From Acinetobacter sp. ANC 4558 (GTDB lineage Bacteria > Pseudomonadota > Gammaproteobacteria > Pseudomonadales > Moraxellaceae), in NCBI RefSeq assembly GCF_002135375.1, contig NZ_NEGH01000002.1, positions 186,001-250,000 of the forward strand: a DNA stretch of 64,000 nucleotides, written 5' to 3'. The notes beneath the pieces are model-generated. The model was not told where the DNA came from. It saw nothing but the letters and a program-made list of their open reading frames with translations, and did not search any database. Shown piece after piece: positions 37,313-47,459 of this stretch (position 1 is the first letter of the stretch; the number at the start of each line of letters is the position of its first letter). Both the position numbers and the translations under genes were made by a program.

Positions 37313-37718
37313 GGACAACACCAGCTTAGAAAAACGTGCACTTATGACACTTTTGAAAATTAATATTCATTATAGTGATTTACTCCACTTCACTATTGCT
37401 TGTTTTATTATATTATTATTCGTATTTATCATATAGTGGTTTTCTGATAACACTTATCAGAAATATTTAACCTGAAAAATAGAACTGATTTATTGTCTTT
37501 ATCGATCTTTAAAAATTAAAAATCAAAATGATATTGTGCATTAATTGGTTTAATTCTGTCCTGACAATCTCGTTATAATGACTATATATGTTAATTAATA
37601 CTGTTTTCAAACGACCATACTGCCCATAAAATTTATGTCTAAGCTCATCAATGAACTTAGACTTTATGGCTTAAATACGGAAAATAATTCAATATGATGT
37701 ACTGGTTTTATTCAGATC
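37313..37718. other. Region between TonB receptor and cysD
   Basis: About 400 bp. It holds the terminator-like hairpin of the receptor gene (37637-37662) and must hold the cysDN promoter, both read on the minus strand. No gene seen. Confidence 0.4.
37637..37662 (-). terminator. Hairpin after siderophore receptor gene
   Basis: On the minus strand GTCTAAGTTC pairs with GAGCTTAGAC (one wobble), followed by an A/T tract with only a weak T run, so termination is likely but not strong. Confidence 0.5.
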
Positions 37719-39929
37719 TTAATATTTACCTCGAACACTCAGCATCACACTACGTGGCTCGCCATAACGGTTACCATTAATTTCTGTCCCTAAACGTTGG
37801 TAATACACTTTATCGAATAAATTATTGATACTGAGTGAAGAATTCCAATTTTGATTGATTTTATAACCAGCTTGGATACTCCATAGTGCATAACCACTTT
37901 GCTCAATTTTTAATGCCCCACTGGTATTATAGGTACTACTTTGTGCATTGACACCCGCACCGATACTCCAATCACTCCAAGCACCAGATAATTGATACTT
38001 CGCCCAAATTTTTAATAAGTTCTCTGGCGTCGTACTACGAAATGCCTTACCTTCATTGGTCTTATCTTTAATATATTTAGTATTTACATGTGTATACCCC
38101 ATGCTGGTTTCTAGCCGTGGGAATAACTCACCTGATACTTCAAACTCATATCCTTCACCACGCACTTTTCCTTCTGCAATATAACAAGCACCTAAATCAG
38201 GTGAACCTGAACATGGAGCTTCAACATCTAAATATGCACGGTTACTTTCATCAATTCTAAACACTGCAAATGAAGTATTTAAAGCACCATCATAGAATTC
38301 ACCTTTGATACCTGCTTCATAGTTTGCTCCAACAACAGGATCTAAAGGTGTACCTTGACGAGTAAATCGGGTATTTTGTGGTGTAAAAATATCACTATAA
38401 CTGGTGTATAAAGATAAAGTGCTACTCAGATCATATACGATGCCAAAATACGGGCTTAATTCATTGGTTTGCTTTCGTTTTGTCACAATACCAGTACTTC
38501 TATTTTTGATGTCATCATAGATAGAACTGAGACGTGCGCCGGTTATTACTTTTAAATCATCTGTAATGCTTAAGCGTAAAGTGGTATATGCACCTACATT
38601 TCTAAATGTTGATAAGGTTAACGAGTCAACTTTAGGTCCAAGCACAGGTCTTTTTACGCCATAAGGGTCAAATCCAAATATCGTATCATCACTAACAGGT
38701 CGACTGCCTTTACGTGCCCAATTTTCAGTCCCTTTAATTTTGGATAATGTTGTACCTACAACAATATCATGGGTTTGATTGAATAAAGAGAACTTACCAG
38801 AAAGCTGAGCATCAAAAGCCATTCGACGGTCTGAACTATAACTATCTTCAAATGCTGGATATTGTGGTCCCTTTGATGTTACAGGATCTACCGCGCCACG
38901 CACGTTGATCGCATTTCCTTGTTGATTACGATCTTGATAGTTAGCTGCAAGTCTCAATGACCAATCTGGATTAAAATTATACTTTAAACCACTAAAAATG
39001 GTGGTGTTTTCACCATCCCAATAATTCCAAGCAGGTGCCATACCACGTGATGAACGAGAGAGCTTCAAATCATCTCCATTTCGGTAACGTGGTAATCCGC
39101 CTGGCGCAATATTTGAATTCATTTTTTCATAACTTGTACCTAAAAATACCGTCGTTTTATCGCCTATATCTGTTTCAACAATCCCATAAAAAGCAGGTTT
39201 TCGTGTGTATTCCAGATCAATGAAATTTTCTCTATCTTGGTAAGCAGCAACAAAACGTCCACGAACCGTAGCATCTTTATTTAAAGGCCCACTGACATCA
39301 AACTCAGAATAATAATTATCCCAAGAGCCTCTTTGTAAATTAATAGACGCTTGTGGGGTTGCTGTTGGCATTTTACGTACTAAATTTACTGCGCCACCAG
39401 CAGAACCTGTACCATAAATTAAACCTGCTGCACCGCGCAAAATTTCAACACGATCAAAAAAAGCTAAATTTGGTGTAAATCCAGCATCTGCATCTGCCAT
39501 TGAAGGCATGCCATCAACCATATTTTCAGTAAAAGCAAAGCCTCTTGCTGTATATGAAACTCGATTTAAATTCCGCGTGGATGAGGTAATACCTGGTGCA
39601 AGCTCCATCGCCTGATCTAAACTCACAAAATTACGATCTTCAATTTGTTGTCGACTAATCACAGATACAGACTGTGGTGTTTTACGCATGGATAAAGCTA
39701 ATCGTGTTCCTGTACTCATCGACTTTGTGGTATATGATTGACTATGTTCTGTCGTTGCTTGATCTGAATCAGCACGAACGCTAATGGTCGGTAATACACT
39801 CACAAGCCCTGACGTTTGTTCCACACTTTGTTCTTGATCATTGTGTTCTTGTGCTTGTATCCCCATACTTGCGAGCACGGCAGAACACGCAATAATCAAA
39901 TATTTCTTCTGTAAGAGTGGCTGTTTCAT
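37719..39929 (-). CDS. TonB-dependent siderophore receptor
   Basis: 736-residue outer-membrane beta-barrel that imports ferric siderophores with TonB energy. Signal peptide ending near GIQAQ, a TonB-box-like LPTISVRAD near residues 45-53, a plug domain (RKTPQSVSVISRQQIEDRN, LRGAAGLIYGTGSAGGAVNLVRK) and a 22-strand-type barrel ending in Tyr (VMLSVRGKY). The plug style fits hydroxamate-type FhuE/FpvA-like receptors lacking an N-terminal signalling extension. No siderophore synthesis or FecIR genes are near. A Fur-like box lies about 280 bp upstream. Confidence 0.93.
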   Translation of the reverse strand: MKQPLLQKKYLIIACSAVLASMGIQAQEHNDQEQSVEQTSGLVSVLPTISVRADSDQATTEHSQSYTTKSMSTGTRLALSMRKTPQSVSVISRQQIEDRNFVSLDQAMELAPGITSSTRNLNRVSYTARGFAFTENMVDGMPSMADADAGFTPNLAFFDRVEILRGAAGLIYGTGSAGGAVNLVRKMPTATPQASINLQRGSWDNYYSEFDVSGPLNKDATVRGRFVAAYQDRENFIDLEYTRKPAFYGIVETDIGDKTTVFLGTSYEKMNSNIAPGGLPRYRNGDDLKLSRSSRGMAPAWNYWDGENTTIFSGLKYNFNPDWSLRLAANYQDRNQQGNAINVRGAVDPVTSKGPQYPAFEDSYSSDRRMAFDAQLSGKFSLFNQTHDIVVGTTLSKIKGTENWARKGSRPVSDDTIFGFDPYGVKRPVLGPKVDSLTLSTFRNVGAYTTLRLSITDDLKVITGARLSSIYDDIKNRSTGIVTKRKQTNELSPYFGIVYDLSSTLSLYTSYSDIFTPQNTRFTRQGTPLDPVVGANYEAGIKGEFYDGALNTSFAVFRIDESNRAYLDVEAPCSGSPDLGACYIAEGKVRGEGYEFEVSGELFPRLETSMGYTHVNTKYIKDKTNEGKAFRSTTPENLLKIWAKYQLSGAWSDWSIGAGVNAQSSTYNTSGALKIEQSGYALWSIQAGYKINQNWNSSLSINNLFDKVYYQRLGTEINGNRYGEPRSVMLSVRGKY

Positions 39930-40631
39930 GCTTACATTATTTCCTCTATTTATTTAATTTAAATAAAGCAAGCACTCTGTAGTGTTCCTATCTACGATGT
40001 CACCAAAGCACAAATCGTATACTAATCACGTATTAAGAGAATAATTTTTAACTATATTCTCACTAATATTTAAGCGATGCCTGATTTATTTCACTTTGCT
40101 ATAAACAATTTGGGTGCAACTTAATCTCATGCAGTTTATTTCCTTGCAATGTCTTACGATCCCAGATGTTTACGGGTTTGGATATTACCATAATACGATT
40201 GAATGTAAATAATAATAATTATCATTTATAGTTCTATGCGTTTTTAGTTTTATTCTTTTTATAGATAAATAAAAATTATTAAAAATGAATAAATTTATAG
40301 ATTAATAATTTTAATTTATCGCCACCATCGCAGTTCATTTGTAAGATTAAGTTCAAAAGATAAAGAACAACCATTATTTCCAAAAATATTGTGAGATTTT
40401 ATTGGTTTTATACATATAAATAACGATTGTTCAATTTAGAATCATCATGATTGTTAAAAATATTAAATTAAAATACAGTCAAAATTATTAATTTTTTGAT
40501 ATCTTAATTCTCACACTTATCTAGATTTTTAATTTTGAGAACTTAAACTGAATATATGCCGTCATATCATAAAATACTTGATTAATGAATAATTGATAGA
40601 AATAGTTTAGATGATTCCTTTAAATGATTTT
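39930..40631. other. AT-rich region between siderophore receptor and fimbrial operon
   Basis: About 700 bp without a gene. It carries the Fur-like box at 40209-40227 on the receptor side. The remainder is A/T-rich filler with no clear feature. Confidence 0.4.
40209..40227. promoter_or_regulatory. Fur-box-like sequence
   Basis: TAATAATAATTATCATTTA resembles the 19-bp Fur consensus GATAATGATAATCATTATC over most positions. It lies upstream of a siderophore receptor gene, which supports iron control, although the distance (about 280 bp) is long. Confidence 0.45.
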
Positions 40632-40678
40632 ATAGATTTTCTTTTTCATCTAAAAATTAAATTCAAAAGAAAATCTAT
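40632..40678 (-). terminator. Long perfect hairpin at end of fimbrial operon
   Basis: Perfect 14-bp arms ATAGATTTTCTTTT (40632-40645) and its complement (40665-40678) around a 19-nt loop, 32 bp past the adhesin stop. AT-rich with no strong T run; probably the operon terminator or an mRNA 3' stabiliser. Confidence 0.5.
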
Positions 40679-40709
40679 ATTTAAAATAATGATGTTTTAA
40701 TTTAAATAT

Positions 40710-41765
40710 TTAAGGTGTTGTAAATACTAAGGTTGCCGTTGCATTAAAATAACCTGCAGGTAAGTTAACCTCATTAGCAATCGTACTTTTAACTGGCGCA
40801 ATGATTAAAGTATCACTTCCAAAACCATTTGTAATTTGAGTTGTGTATCCAACACCTGAGTTAGGTGACAATACCGTAGAATCTCGATAAAACTCTACAC
40901 CTAAATTTTGAATGGGGGTACCTGTACCATAAACATTTCCCGTTCTCGCTTCCACCGCCGTCGTTGAAAATGCAGAAGGCTGGCCGACTAATTGTACCCG
41001 CATTAATGACGTAATATTATCTTCGCACTGATAATTTAATTCTAAATTTCTCGTCACAGCACTGTCTAAACCACTCCGTGACGAAATTTCAACAGTCCCA
41101 ATTGTTCCAAAATCGACCTCAATCGGTTGATCATTGTTAATCGTACAAAATTCAGGCTGGAAAATTAAATCATTCGTTGTCACGAGTCTAATGTCTAAAG
41201 TTTGTCCATTTTGTATGACATTATTTTTAGCGACTGTAAACTGTAAAGTTCCTACAAATGTTCCTGCAGGCACGATATTCGACGTTGTTCTTCGATAAAT
41301 CACAATAGATGGATTAAGTACTGTTGTTCCTAAGCTATTTCGTGCTGGTAATGGTGTATTAACAATAAATCTACTGTTCGCTGGATTAAAACTGGTATTT
41401 CCACCCCATGCATAAATAATTGTATTTGTACTCGTATCCATAAATCCTGGACTATATGCATTCGTATTTCGAGTCACTAAGGTAAATCGAAGTTGATAAT
41501 CACCAGTGTCTTCGAATGAATTTCGACATTGTAAAAAAATAGGCGATAATTCAAAGACTCTATCTCGACTATTGCCTAAACCAGCTGAAGGTATTTGTTG
41601 ATTCCCCACAGTCACTACTCGGGTCATTGTCGTATTACCAGCCCCTATTCGAAGCCATTCTCCTGTCATATTATCTAGACAATAAATTCCTGGTACCGCA
41701 GCAAAGGCAAAACTCATTTTAAACAGTGCAAATATACACAGCATTATTCTTAGTAAACTTTTCAT
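40710..41765 (-). CDS. Two-domain fimbrial tip adhesin
   Basis: 351 residues, last gene of the chaperone-usher operon. Signal peptide ending near FAFAA. An N-terminal lectin-like domain of ~190 residues, of which I recognise no specific fold, is followed by a pilin domain from about 205 (EFCTINNDQPIEVDFGTI, NYQCED) that ends in the donor-strand-type ATLVFTTP. Size, two-domain layout and last position fit a tip adhesin like FimH or F17G. Receptor unknown. Confidence 0.8.
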   Translation of the reverse strand: MKSLLRIMLCIFALFKMSFAFAAVPGIYCLDNMTGEWLRIGAGNTTMTRVVTVGNQQIPSAGLGNSRDRVFELSPIFLQCRNSFEDTGDYQLRFTLVTRNTNAYSPGFMDTSTNTIIYAWGGNTSFNPANSRFIVNTPLPARNSLGTTVLNPSIVIYRRTTSNIVPAGTFVGTLQFTVAKNNVIQNGQTLDIRLVTTNDLIFQPEFCTINNDQPIEVDFGTIGTVEISSRSGLDSAVTRNLELNYQCEDNITSLMRVQLVGQPSAFSTTAVEARTGNVYGTGTPIQNLGVEFYRDSTVLSPNSGVGYTTQITNGFGSDTLIIAPVKSTIANEVNLPAGYFNATATLVFTTP

Positions 41766-41780
41766 ACTCAGCCCTATATT

Positions 41781-42302
41781 TTAATTGTAAACAACTTCAT
41801 AAGTTGCTGTTGCTGTAAATGCACCTTCACGAATTTGTCCAGCAGATTGGATACTTTGTAATTTCGCAACTTGTGCTTGAAAATGAAGTATATGTACAAC
41901 TCCTTCTACCCCAATGGTCGATGATGTATCTTCACCAAAAGTAACAACATGCCCACGTTCATCATATAATCGAATACCAATACCACTTGCTGTACTATCT
42001 TCACTAACATTCAAAATTTGATTGTTATCCGTACTATTTCCAATAAACTTCGCACGTACATTCACACTAGGACAATTATTCAATCGAATAATAAAGTCAT
42101 GCCTTTTCGCAGTATCATTCATTAGTTCTGGAGAATTAGTCACGCCAAAATTAATATCAACTTCCGATGTTAAAAGATCACAAGGCTTAGTCACCAATAA
42201 ACCAGAGATATTAATGATTCGGTCATTCGCATATGATGTTGAAAAAACACAAAGGCCTAAAATAAAACTAATACCATGCCGCCATAATGTAATTGATTTC
42301 AT
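41781..42302 (-). CDS. Minor fimbrial subunit
   Basis: 173 residues from the ATG at 42302 (AAGG ribosome site); an ATG at 42338 gives 12 more residues and is also possible. Signal peptide to about TSYAND, then an Ig-like pilin: ISGLLVTKPCDLLTSEVDINFG with the first Cys, a second Cys in RLNNCPSVN, and the C-terminal YEVVYN strand. It lies 15 bp before the adhesin gene, so probably an adaptor or minor pilin near the tip. Confidence 0.85.
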   Translation of the reverse strand: MKSITLWRHGISFILGLCVFSTSYANDRIINISGLLVTKPCDLLTSEVDINFGVTNSPELMNDTAKRHDFIIRLNNCPSVNVRAKFIGNSTDNNQILNVSEDSTASGIGIRLYDERGHVVTFGEDTSSTIGVEGVVHILHFQAQVAKLQSIQSAGQIREGAFTATATYEVVYN

Positions 42303-42353
42303 CTGCCATGCCTTCTTCACAAATATTCTCTCTTTCATTGGATATTTCTCAAT

Positions 42354-42953
42354 TTATTCATAGACCAATTCAAAAGAAATAATGGCATGAAAGGCATTAG
42401 GTTCTAATGAAGCTGTTCTTACTGGCGTAATAGAATAGGTCAAAATATTCTGACCAATATTTAGTAATTTTGGGCGACTAAATTGATCAATATTAATTGC
42501 TTTACCATTTAAATCATTGACTTCCAAGCCTAACCCTTTTGCACCATTTACATGAATAACATTAGGATTAAGTACATCACTTTCAGCTAAAAAGCGTATT
42601 TTCATCCCCGGTTGACTATTACTCCAAGTGTTTAATCCTGTTTGATCATCCGTTATATCTGTATTTTCTGAAATACAATCCTCCAACTTAATTTGAAAGG
42701 TTTTTGGCTCAGCTCGATCACCAATCTGTTGCAAACGTGCAGTTTCAATATTACCTAAATTAATAGATTGATCTAATGATTCCATTGCAATACTACAAGC
42801 GCTTTCAGTTAATGATCCATGAACATATAACTGTCCAATATTTCCAGCAATACCGTTTACAGTTCCTCCCATCTCATTTGCATAAACTGAACTACATAAA
42901 CCAAGAACAACCAATATTCCGCTAAACGATTTTAATATATGCTTATTTTTCAT
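42354..42953 (-). CDS. Fimbrial subunit
   Basis: 199 residues from the ATG at 42953; a GTG at 42965 overlapping the chaperone stop is an alternative. Signal peptide ending SVYANE, pilin motif ACSIAMESLDQSINLGNIETA, a second Cys in LEDCISEN, and the terminal SFELVYE. It shares the S/DQ-I-N/D-L/M-G motif with the two pilins upstream of the usher gene. Probably a minor or linker subunit. Confidence 0.85.
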   Translation of the reverse strand: MKNKHILKSFSGILVVLGLCSSVYANEMGGTVNGIAGNIGQLYVHGSLTESACSIAMESLDQSINLGNIETARLQQIGDRAEPKTFQIKLEDCISENTDITDDQTGLNTWSNSQPGMKIRFLAESDVLNPNVIHVNGAKGLGLEVNDLNGKAINIDQFSRPKLLNIGQNILTYSITPVRTASLEPNAFHAIISFELVYE

Positions 42954-42961
42954 TGTATTAA

Positions 42962-43726
42962 TCACTCTTTTTTAGCTTTAATCACCTGACATGTATCTAC
43001 TTGGCACTGATACTGTAATTTTGGAGTGCCACCATAATCATTGATATAGGTTAATACAGGGGAATTTCCCAACAACTGAGCACTTATCGGTAATTTTTCT
43101 TCTGAAAAAGGTGCAATCATGACCGCATCTAAATCAGAGTGTATTTTAGAATCTTTAGAAGCTCTTACTGAAATGATCGTGGTGTAATAAGCAGTTGGAT
43201 TCTTAGCAATGACTTGGTTCCCCTGCTTCACCAGTGTTAACTTCTCTTGCCATGGATTATTACTCATTTCAAGTGGTGCCAACATTAGACTAGCTGGGCG
43301 GTAAAATAATTTAATTTTACTTTGTAATGCAATTTGCAATACATTTGGCTTATCGCTTTTAGGTGGAACTTCACGAAGATTAAAATAGAACAAACTTTCA
43401 CGATCTTGCGGTAATTCAGCAATCTTATTTTCCAATGCTTCAATACGAACCTGACTTGACTGATTTGGCTCTAAACGTTGTAAAGGTGGTAGAACAACAA
43501 AAGGCGTATTCTCTTTTTCTTGAACAGCATTTTCCATCCAAGCTTGAGCTAAGTAAGGTAAATTTTTATTTTTATTGCTTACCGTAATGGATACAGAACT
43601 CCCCGATCCATCAAAAATCACGCGAGTACGATCCAACGTCACAGCACTATGTCCCAGTGATGCTATACACGCTAAACCCAACACAGTAACTTGAGAAAAT
43701 AATTGTTTCATTTTCATCTGTTTCAT
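42962..43726 (-). CDS. Periplasmic fimbrial chaperone
   Basis: 254 residues of the PapD/FimC family, which caps pilin subunits in the periplasm. Signal peptide to GHSA, the N-terminal Ig domain with VTLDRTRVIFDGSGSSVSITVSN, the conserved RESLFYFNLREVPP motif, and IKLFYRP in domain 1-2. AAGGGG ribosome site before the ATG at 43726. Two Cys near the C terminus (YQCQVDTCQV) are an extra feature that may form a disulfide. Confidence 0.92.
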   Translation of the reverse strand: MKQMKMKQLFSQVTVLGLACIASLGHSAVTLDRTRVIFDGSGSSVSITVSNKNKNLPYLAQAWMENAVQEKENTPFVVLPPLQRLEPNQSSQVRIEALENKIAELPQDRESLFYFNLREVPPKSDKPNVLQIALQSKIKLFYRPASLMLAPLEMSNNPWQEKLTLVKQGNQVIAKNPTAYYTTIISVRASKDSKIHSDLDAVMIAPFSEEKLPISAQLLGNSPVLTYINDYGGTPKLQYQCQVDTCQVIKAKKE

Positions 43727-43748
43727 TAAATACCCCTTATTTATTAAA

Positions 43749-46235
43749 TTACTTACAAATTAATGCATCATTTTCAGCTTTCGCTAGATTATTTTCAGTA
43801 AAAGTAATTGAACATGTTTGTCCATTACCTAAATGTGCAAACATTTGTTCACCTACTTTAATTCCACCTAAATAAGCCAGCCCATTATCATCAACCATAC
43901 CTACGCTACGACCTTGATTATTCATAACTGGCGTACCAAATGGCACAAAACTGCCATCATCAAAACTTAATGTAATGAGCTTTTTTTGACCTGAGACAAC
44001 ATTTAACTTACGATAACCAATTGCTCCTTCGGTCAAGCTTGCTTGAAGAACCGAATCTGTCACTTCAGCATTTTTAGGCAATTTATTAATATCAACTTTA
44101 ATACTATTACGTGTATAGTTACTTACATCAGTGACAACAACCTTTCCAAAGTAATTTGAATTTGTGGGCTGACCATTTGCACTGACTGGAATATCAGCAG
44201 TTTTTTCCGTATCAATCATTACACGCGTCCCCCCCATTGCATTACTACGATGGAAATCAATACCTCTTGCTGTAAGCGTGATACCACCTTGCGAACTCGC
44301 ACCAATGGAAGTGTAACGATCTCTTACATAGTTAATATTGGCACTGGCTTGAATACGTCCGCCGGTATGTGAAACAAATGCACCAAATGAACTTGCTTGG
44401 TCTTGTGAATGGGTCGCATTAAACTGATAACTTGTCGTATTATTTAATCGATCAAAATAACTCACTTGATTTCGGGTATCAAAATCATCATGAGATAATG
44501 AATAACTCAGTCGTGCCCCCGTATCTAATGGCAATGAAAGAGATAAATATGCACCTGTATCTTTGGTATCAGATTTATTTTGATAAGCCGAGAGAGATAG
44601 GTTTGAATTTCTAAATGCACCAATATCTAAGGTTTTATTAATCGATAAAGTATAATAATCTCGATCTTTAGATTCCCAATAAGTTTGATGATTTAAATTT
44701 ACACTTATCGACGTTTTATAATTTGGTAAATTTTGACTTAAAGAAACACTATACATCTCTTTACTACGCCCATAACGGGTTAATGTTGCACCGTTATATG
44801 CTAGAAAGTCACTCATACTCACAAAGTCACGTTCAGAAAAGCGATAGCCAGCAAACTGAATTTGACTATTCATTTCTTCAAATCGTTTTGCATAGTTAAG
44901 ACGATATGAACGGCCTTGCAAGTTTTTTTGCTGCTCAAACTTTGCAAAGGATTGTGTGATATCAAATGAAACTGCCCCGAATGACAACAAGTCACGCCCA
45001 ACACCAACAGACAAAGCATTATAGTCTTTACTATTTAAACTACCGCCGATCAGTGACCAACCATTTGTTACACCCCAAGAAAACTCACCTGTGAAAAACA
45101 AATCTCCTTCAACTTCATGATTATATGTTGTTGGTCGTCCCACCGTTGCTTTATATCGTATAGCGCCAGGACGTGTTAAAAATGGAATGGATGCTGTTTC
45201 AACATTAAATTCACGTACTGTTCCATCCTCTTCTTCCACACGTACATTTAAAGTACCACTCACAGAATCATTTAAATCTTGAATTCTAAAAGGACCCGCA
45301 GGTACTTGAGTTTGATAAAGTACACGACCTAATTGGCTAACTATAACCTTTGCATTGGTTTGCGCAACGCCCGTTACTTCTGGTGCATATCCCCGTAATC
45401 TCGGCGGTAACATGTTAATATCGGATCTTAAACTTGCCCCTGTAAAGCGAAAACTATCAAATAAATCAGAATTTAAATAGTTTTCACCAATCATTAATTG
45501 TGATTTTAATGAGGGTAAAGCACGATAGGCATAAAATCGATTCCATAAAAAATCGTGTTTATCTTTTTGACCTTGAATGCCAACATGCTGATAATTTGCT
45601 TGCCAATCTGCTCGAACACGCCATGCGCTTAAATTTAGACCTGTAACACCATTGGCACTGATAAACGTACTATTCGGTTGATTCGATTGATGCCCAAAAC
45701 TTGTATTGGCAGCTAAATTATAATCAAAAATTGCCCCATTAATTCCTTCATCCCATAAAGAAGAAGGATCCCAGTTTTCACTTCGATATTCTAAATAGGC
45801 TTGTGGAATGTGAATATGAGCAGTCGCCTTTGGTAGATCACCTTTCACAGTCATGCCCGGAATACTATCTAAAACCAAACAATCAGTTTCATTATCCCAT
45901 TGTAATCTTTTTTGAATTTCTTTAATTAAACCAAATTTTTCAACAAAATCTTCTGATAAACATGCTTCTGTTTTATTTTCATGGTATTTAGAAGGTAAAA
46001 ATTTAATTTTCCTATCTGTTAAATATTGATTATTTAAATTAACTTTAAAAGCATAATCTCCAGGCATGATATAACCTGGTTTAGAAAATAAACCGAGTTC
46101 AATATTTTTTTTATCTGTAACATCTAATAAGTCAGTATTAAATTGAAAATCATCAGCATAAACAGATGCAGAGTAAGCTGACATACTCGATAATATCATT
46201 AAGCATAATTTACTTATTGGATGATTTACGTACAT
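43749..46235 (-). CDS. Outer-membrane fimbrial usher
   Basis: 828 residues of the PapC/FimD family, the outer-membrane pore that assembles and secretes pili. Signal peptide ending SVYADD, N-terminal domain (FNTDLLDVTDKKNIELGLFSKPGYIMPGDY), a large beta-barrel with plug (~residues 210-290), the conserved DINMLPPRLRGYAPEV, and C-terminal domains with the terminal Cys pair (TCSITF...LICK). Full length. 22 bp before the chaperone gene. Confidence 0.94.
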   Translation of the reverse strand: MYVNHPISKLCLMILSSMSAYSASVYADDFQFNTDLLDVTDKKNIELGLFSKPGYIMPGDYAFKVNLNNQYLTDRKIKFLPSKYHENKTEACLSEDFVEKFGLIKEIQKRLQWDNETDCLVLDSIPGMTVKGDLPKATAHIHIPQAYLEYRSENWDPSSLWDEGINGAIFDYNLAANTSFGHQSNQPNSTFISANGVTGLNLSAWRVRADWQANYQHVGIQGQKDKHDFLWNRFYAYRALPSLKSQLMIGENYLNSDLFDSFRFTGASLRSDINMLPPRLRGYAPEVTGVAQTNAKVIVSQLGRVLYQTQVPAGPFRIQDLNDSVSGTLNVRVEEEDGTVREFNVETASIPFLTRPGAIRYKATVGRPTTYNHEVEGDLFFTGEFSWGVTNGWSLIGGSLNSKDYNALSVGVGRDLLSFGAVSFDITQSFAKFEQQKNLQGRSYRLNYAKRFEEMNSQIQFAGYRFSERDFVSMSDFLAYNGATLTRYGRSKEMYSVSLSQNLPNYKTSISVNLNHQTYWESKDRDYYTLSINKTLDIGAFRNSNLSLSAYQNKSDTKDTGAYLSLSLPLDTGARLSYSLSHDDFDTRNQVSYFDRLNNTTSYQFNATHSQDQASSFGAFVSHTGGRIQASANINYVRDRYTSIGASSQGGITLTARGIDFHRSNAMGGTRVMIDTEKTADIPVSANGQPTNSNYFGKVVVTDVSNYTRNSIKVDINKLPKNAEVTDSVLQASLTEGAIGYRKLNVVSGQKKLITLSFDDGSFVPFGTPVMNNQGRSVGMVDDNGLAYLGGIKVGEQMFAHLGNGQTCSITFTENNLAKAENDALICK

Positions 46236-46264
46236 AACCTATCTCAACTACAGCATTAATGCTG

Positions 46265-46792
46265 TTATTTATAGCTAATATTAAAATGAACAATTGCGTG
46301 GAACGAACCTGGTTTTAAAGGTTGTCCATCTGCTAATAATTTAAAACGGTATTTTGCTAAAGCTTCTCTTGAAAAATCATGTTCAAAAGCAATTGTTTTA
46401 CCAGGAAGAATTTTGTTCCCAGTACTCGATATCAGTTCTAAATAAATACCTTGCGCTTCGCCATCTAATAAAAAGTAATTATTTTCAGAAAGACCAGTAA
46501 AACTAATATCAATGCTTTGTAAGTTATTCTGTGTTTCTGTTCCCCAACGGCAATCTATAAGCTTAATCTCGAATTCTTTAGTATTATTTTCATTATTATT
46601 ACGAATGGAACTCGCTGGAATATTTCCCATATCAATGGTCTGATCTAAGGAATTAACATCTATTGTGCAAGCACTTTCTAAAATCTCACCCTGCATATTT
46701 ACTCGCCCCTTTTGAATATCAGACTGAGCATATAAAAAAGGCACATATAAAATTAACAATAGACCAAAAACAGTTTTTTGAGTTTTTTTCAT
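46265..46792 (-). CDS. Fimbrial subunit
   Basis: 175 residues from the ATG at 46792, preceded by GGAGGGG, a strong ribosome site. Signal peptide ending LYAQS, then ESACTIDVNSLDQTIDMGNI and a second Cys in KLIDCRWG, ending FNISYK with the alternating pattern of a pilin C-terminal strand. It lies between the major pilin and usher genes; probably an anchor or second structural pilin. Confidence 0.87.
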   Translation of the reverse strand: MKKTQKTVFGLLLILYVPFLYAQSDIQKGRVNMQGEILESACTIDVNSLDQTIDMGNIPASSIRNNNENNTKEFEIKLIDCRWGTETQNNLQSIDISFTGLSENNYFLLDGEAQGIYLELISSTGNKILPGKTIAFEHDFSREALAKYRFKLLADGQPLKPGSFHAIVHFNISYK

Positions 46793-46913
46793 TGATACCC
46801 CTCCATCAAGAACAATGAGAAGGGAATAAAATAATGTCAAAATGACATTATTTTATTCTAGAGATCATACACACTAAATATGTAAGCTCCTCCTCAACGG
46901 CTTTATAACTAAC

Positions 46914-47459
46914 TTAGTTATATGCGATAGAGAAGTTAGCAAGACCATTAAAGTTACCTAATGGGATATCTTCAGCAGTTGCATCATCAGCACCACGTAC
47001 ATGTGCAGAGAATTGAAGCGCGTTATCACCTGTCACTAAACCATCATGAGTAATCGCTGTACCAAAAATAACTTTTTCACTTGCAGAATCAAGAATTTCA
47101 ATTGCTACATTTTCAGATTTAGCAACATCATCACCAAAGCCTGTCACTGCTAAAAGATCATCAATTGCAGCATTCGTATTACCTGTAAATGTAATATTTG
47201 CAGTACGACCATCTTCAGCTGCAAAGTTACACTCAGATAAAGTAATGTTAAAGTTATGTGATGGTGATGTTCCGCCAGCAATAAGTGCAGTATTTGAAAT
47301 TTGACCTAAGCTTACTGTTTGGTCCATGTTGTCTGACGTAATTGAACATGGTGCAGCAATAATTTCACCAGTAAAGTTAATACGACCAGAACCTTGGTTA
47401 GCCATAGCAGTTGCTGAAATACCACTTACTAATGCCATTGCAATAATTGACTTATACAT
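46914..47459 (-). CDS. Major fimbrial subunit (FimA-like)
   Basis: 181 residues from the ATG at 47459 (GAGAG ribosome site); a longer frame from 47573 adds an implausible Cys/Phe-rich N terminus. Signal peptide ending TAMANQ. Pilin motifs APCSITSDNMDQTVSLGQIS and LSECNFAAE supply the disulfide, and the protein ends NFSIAYN. It is the first and least AT-rich pilin of the cluster, typical of a highly expressed major subunit. A 121-bp gap to the next pilin gene may allow differential expression. Confidence 0.9.
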   Translation of the reverse strand: MYKSIIAMALVSGISATAMANQGSGRINFTGEIIAAPCSITSDNMDQTVSLGQISNTALIAGGTSPSHNFNITLSECNFAAEDGRTANITFTGNTNAAIDDLLAVTGFGDDVAKSENVAIEILDSASEKVIFGTAITHDGLVTGDNALQFSAHVRGADDATAEDIPLGNFNGLANFSIAYN

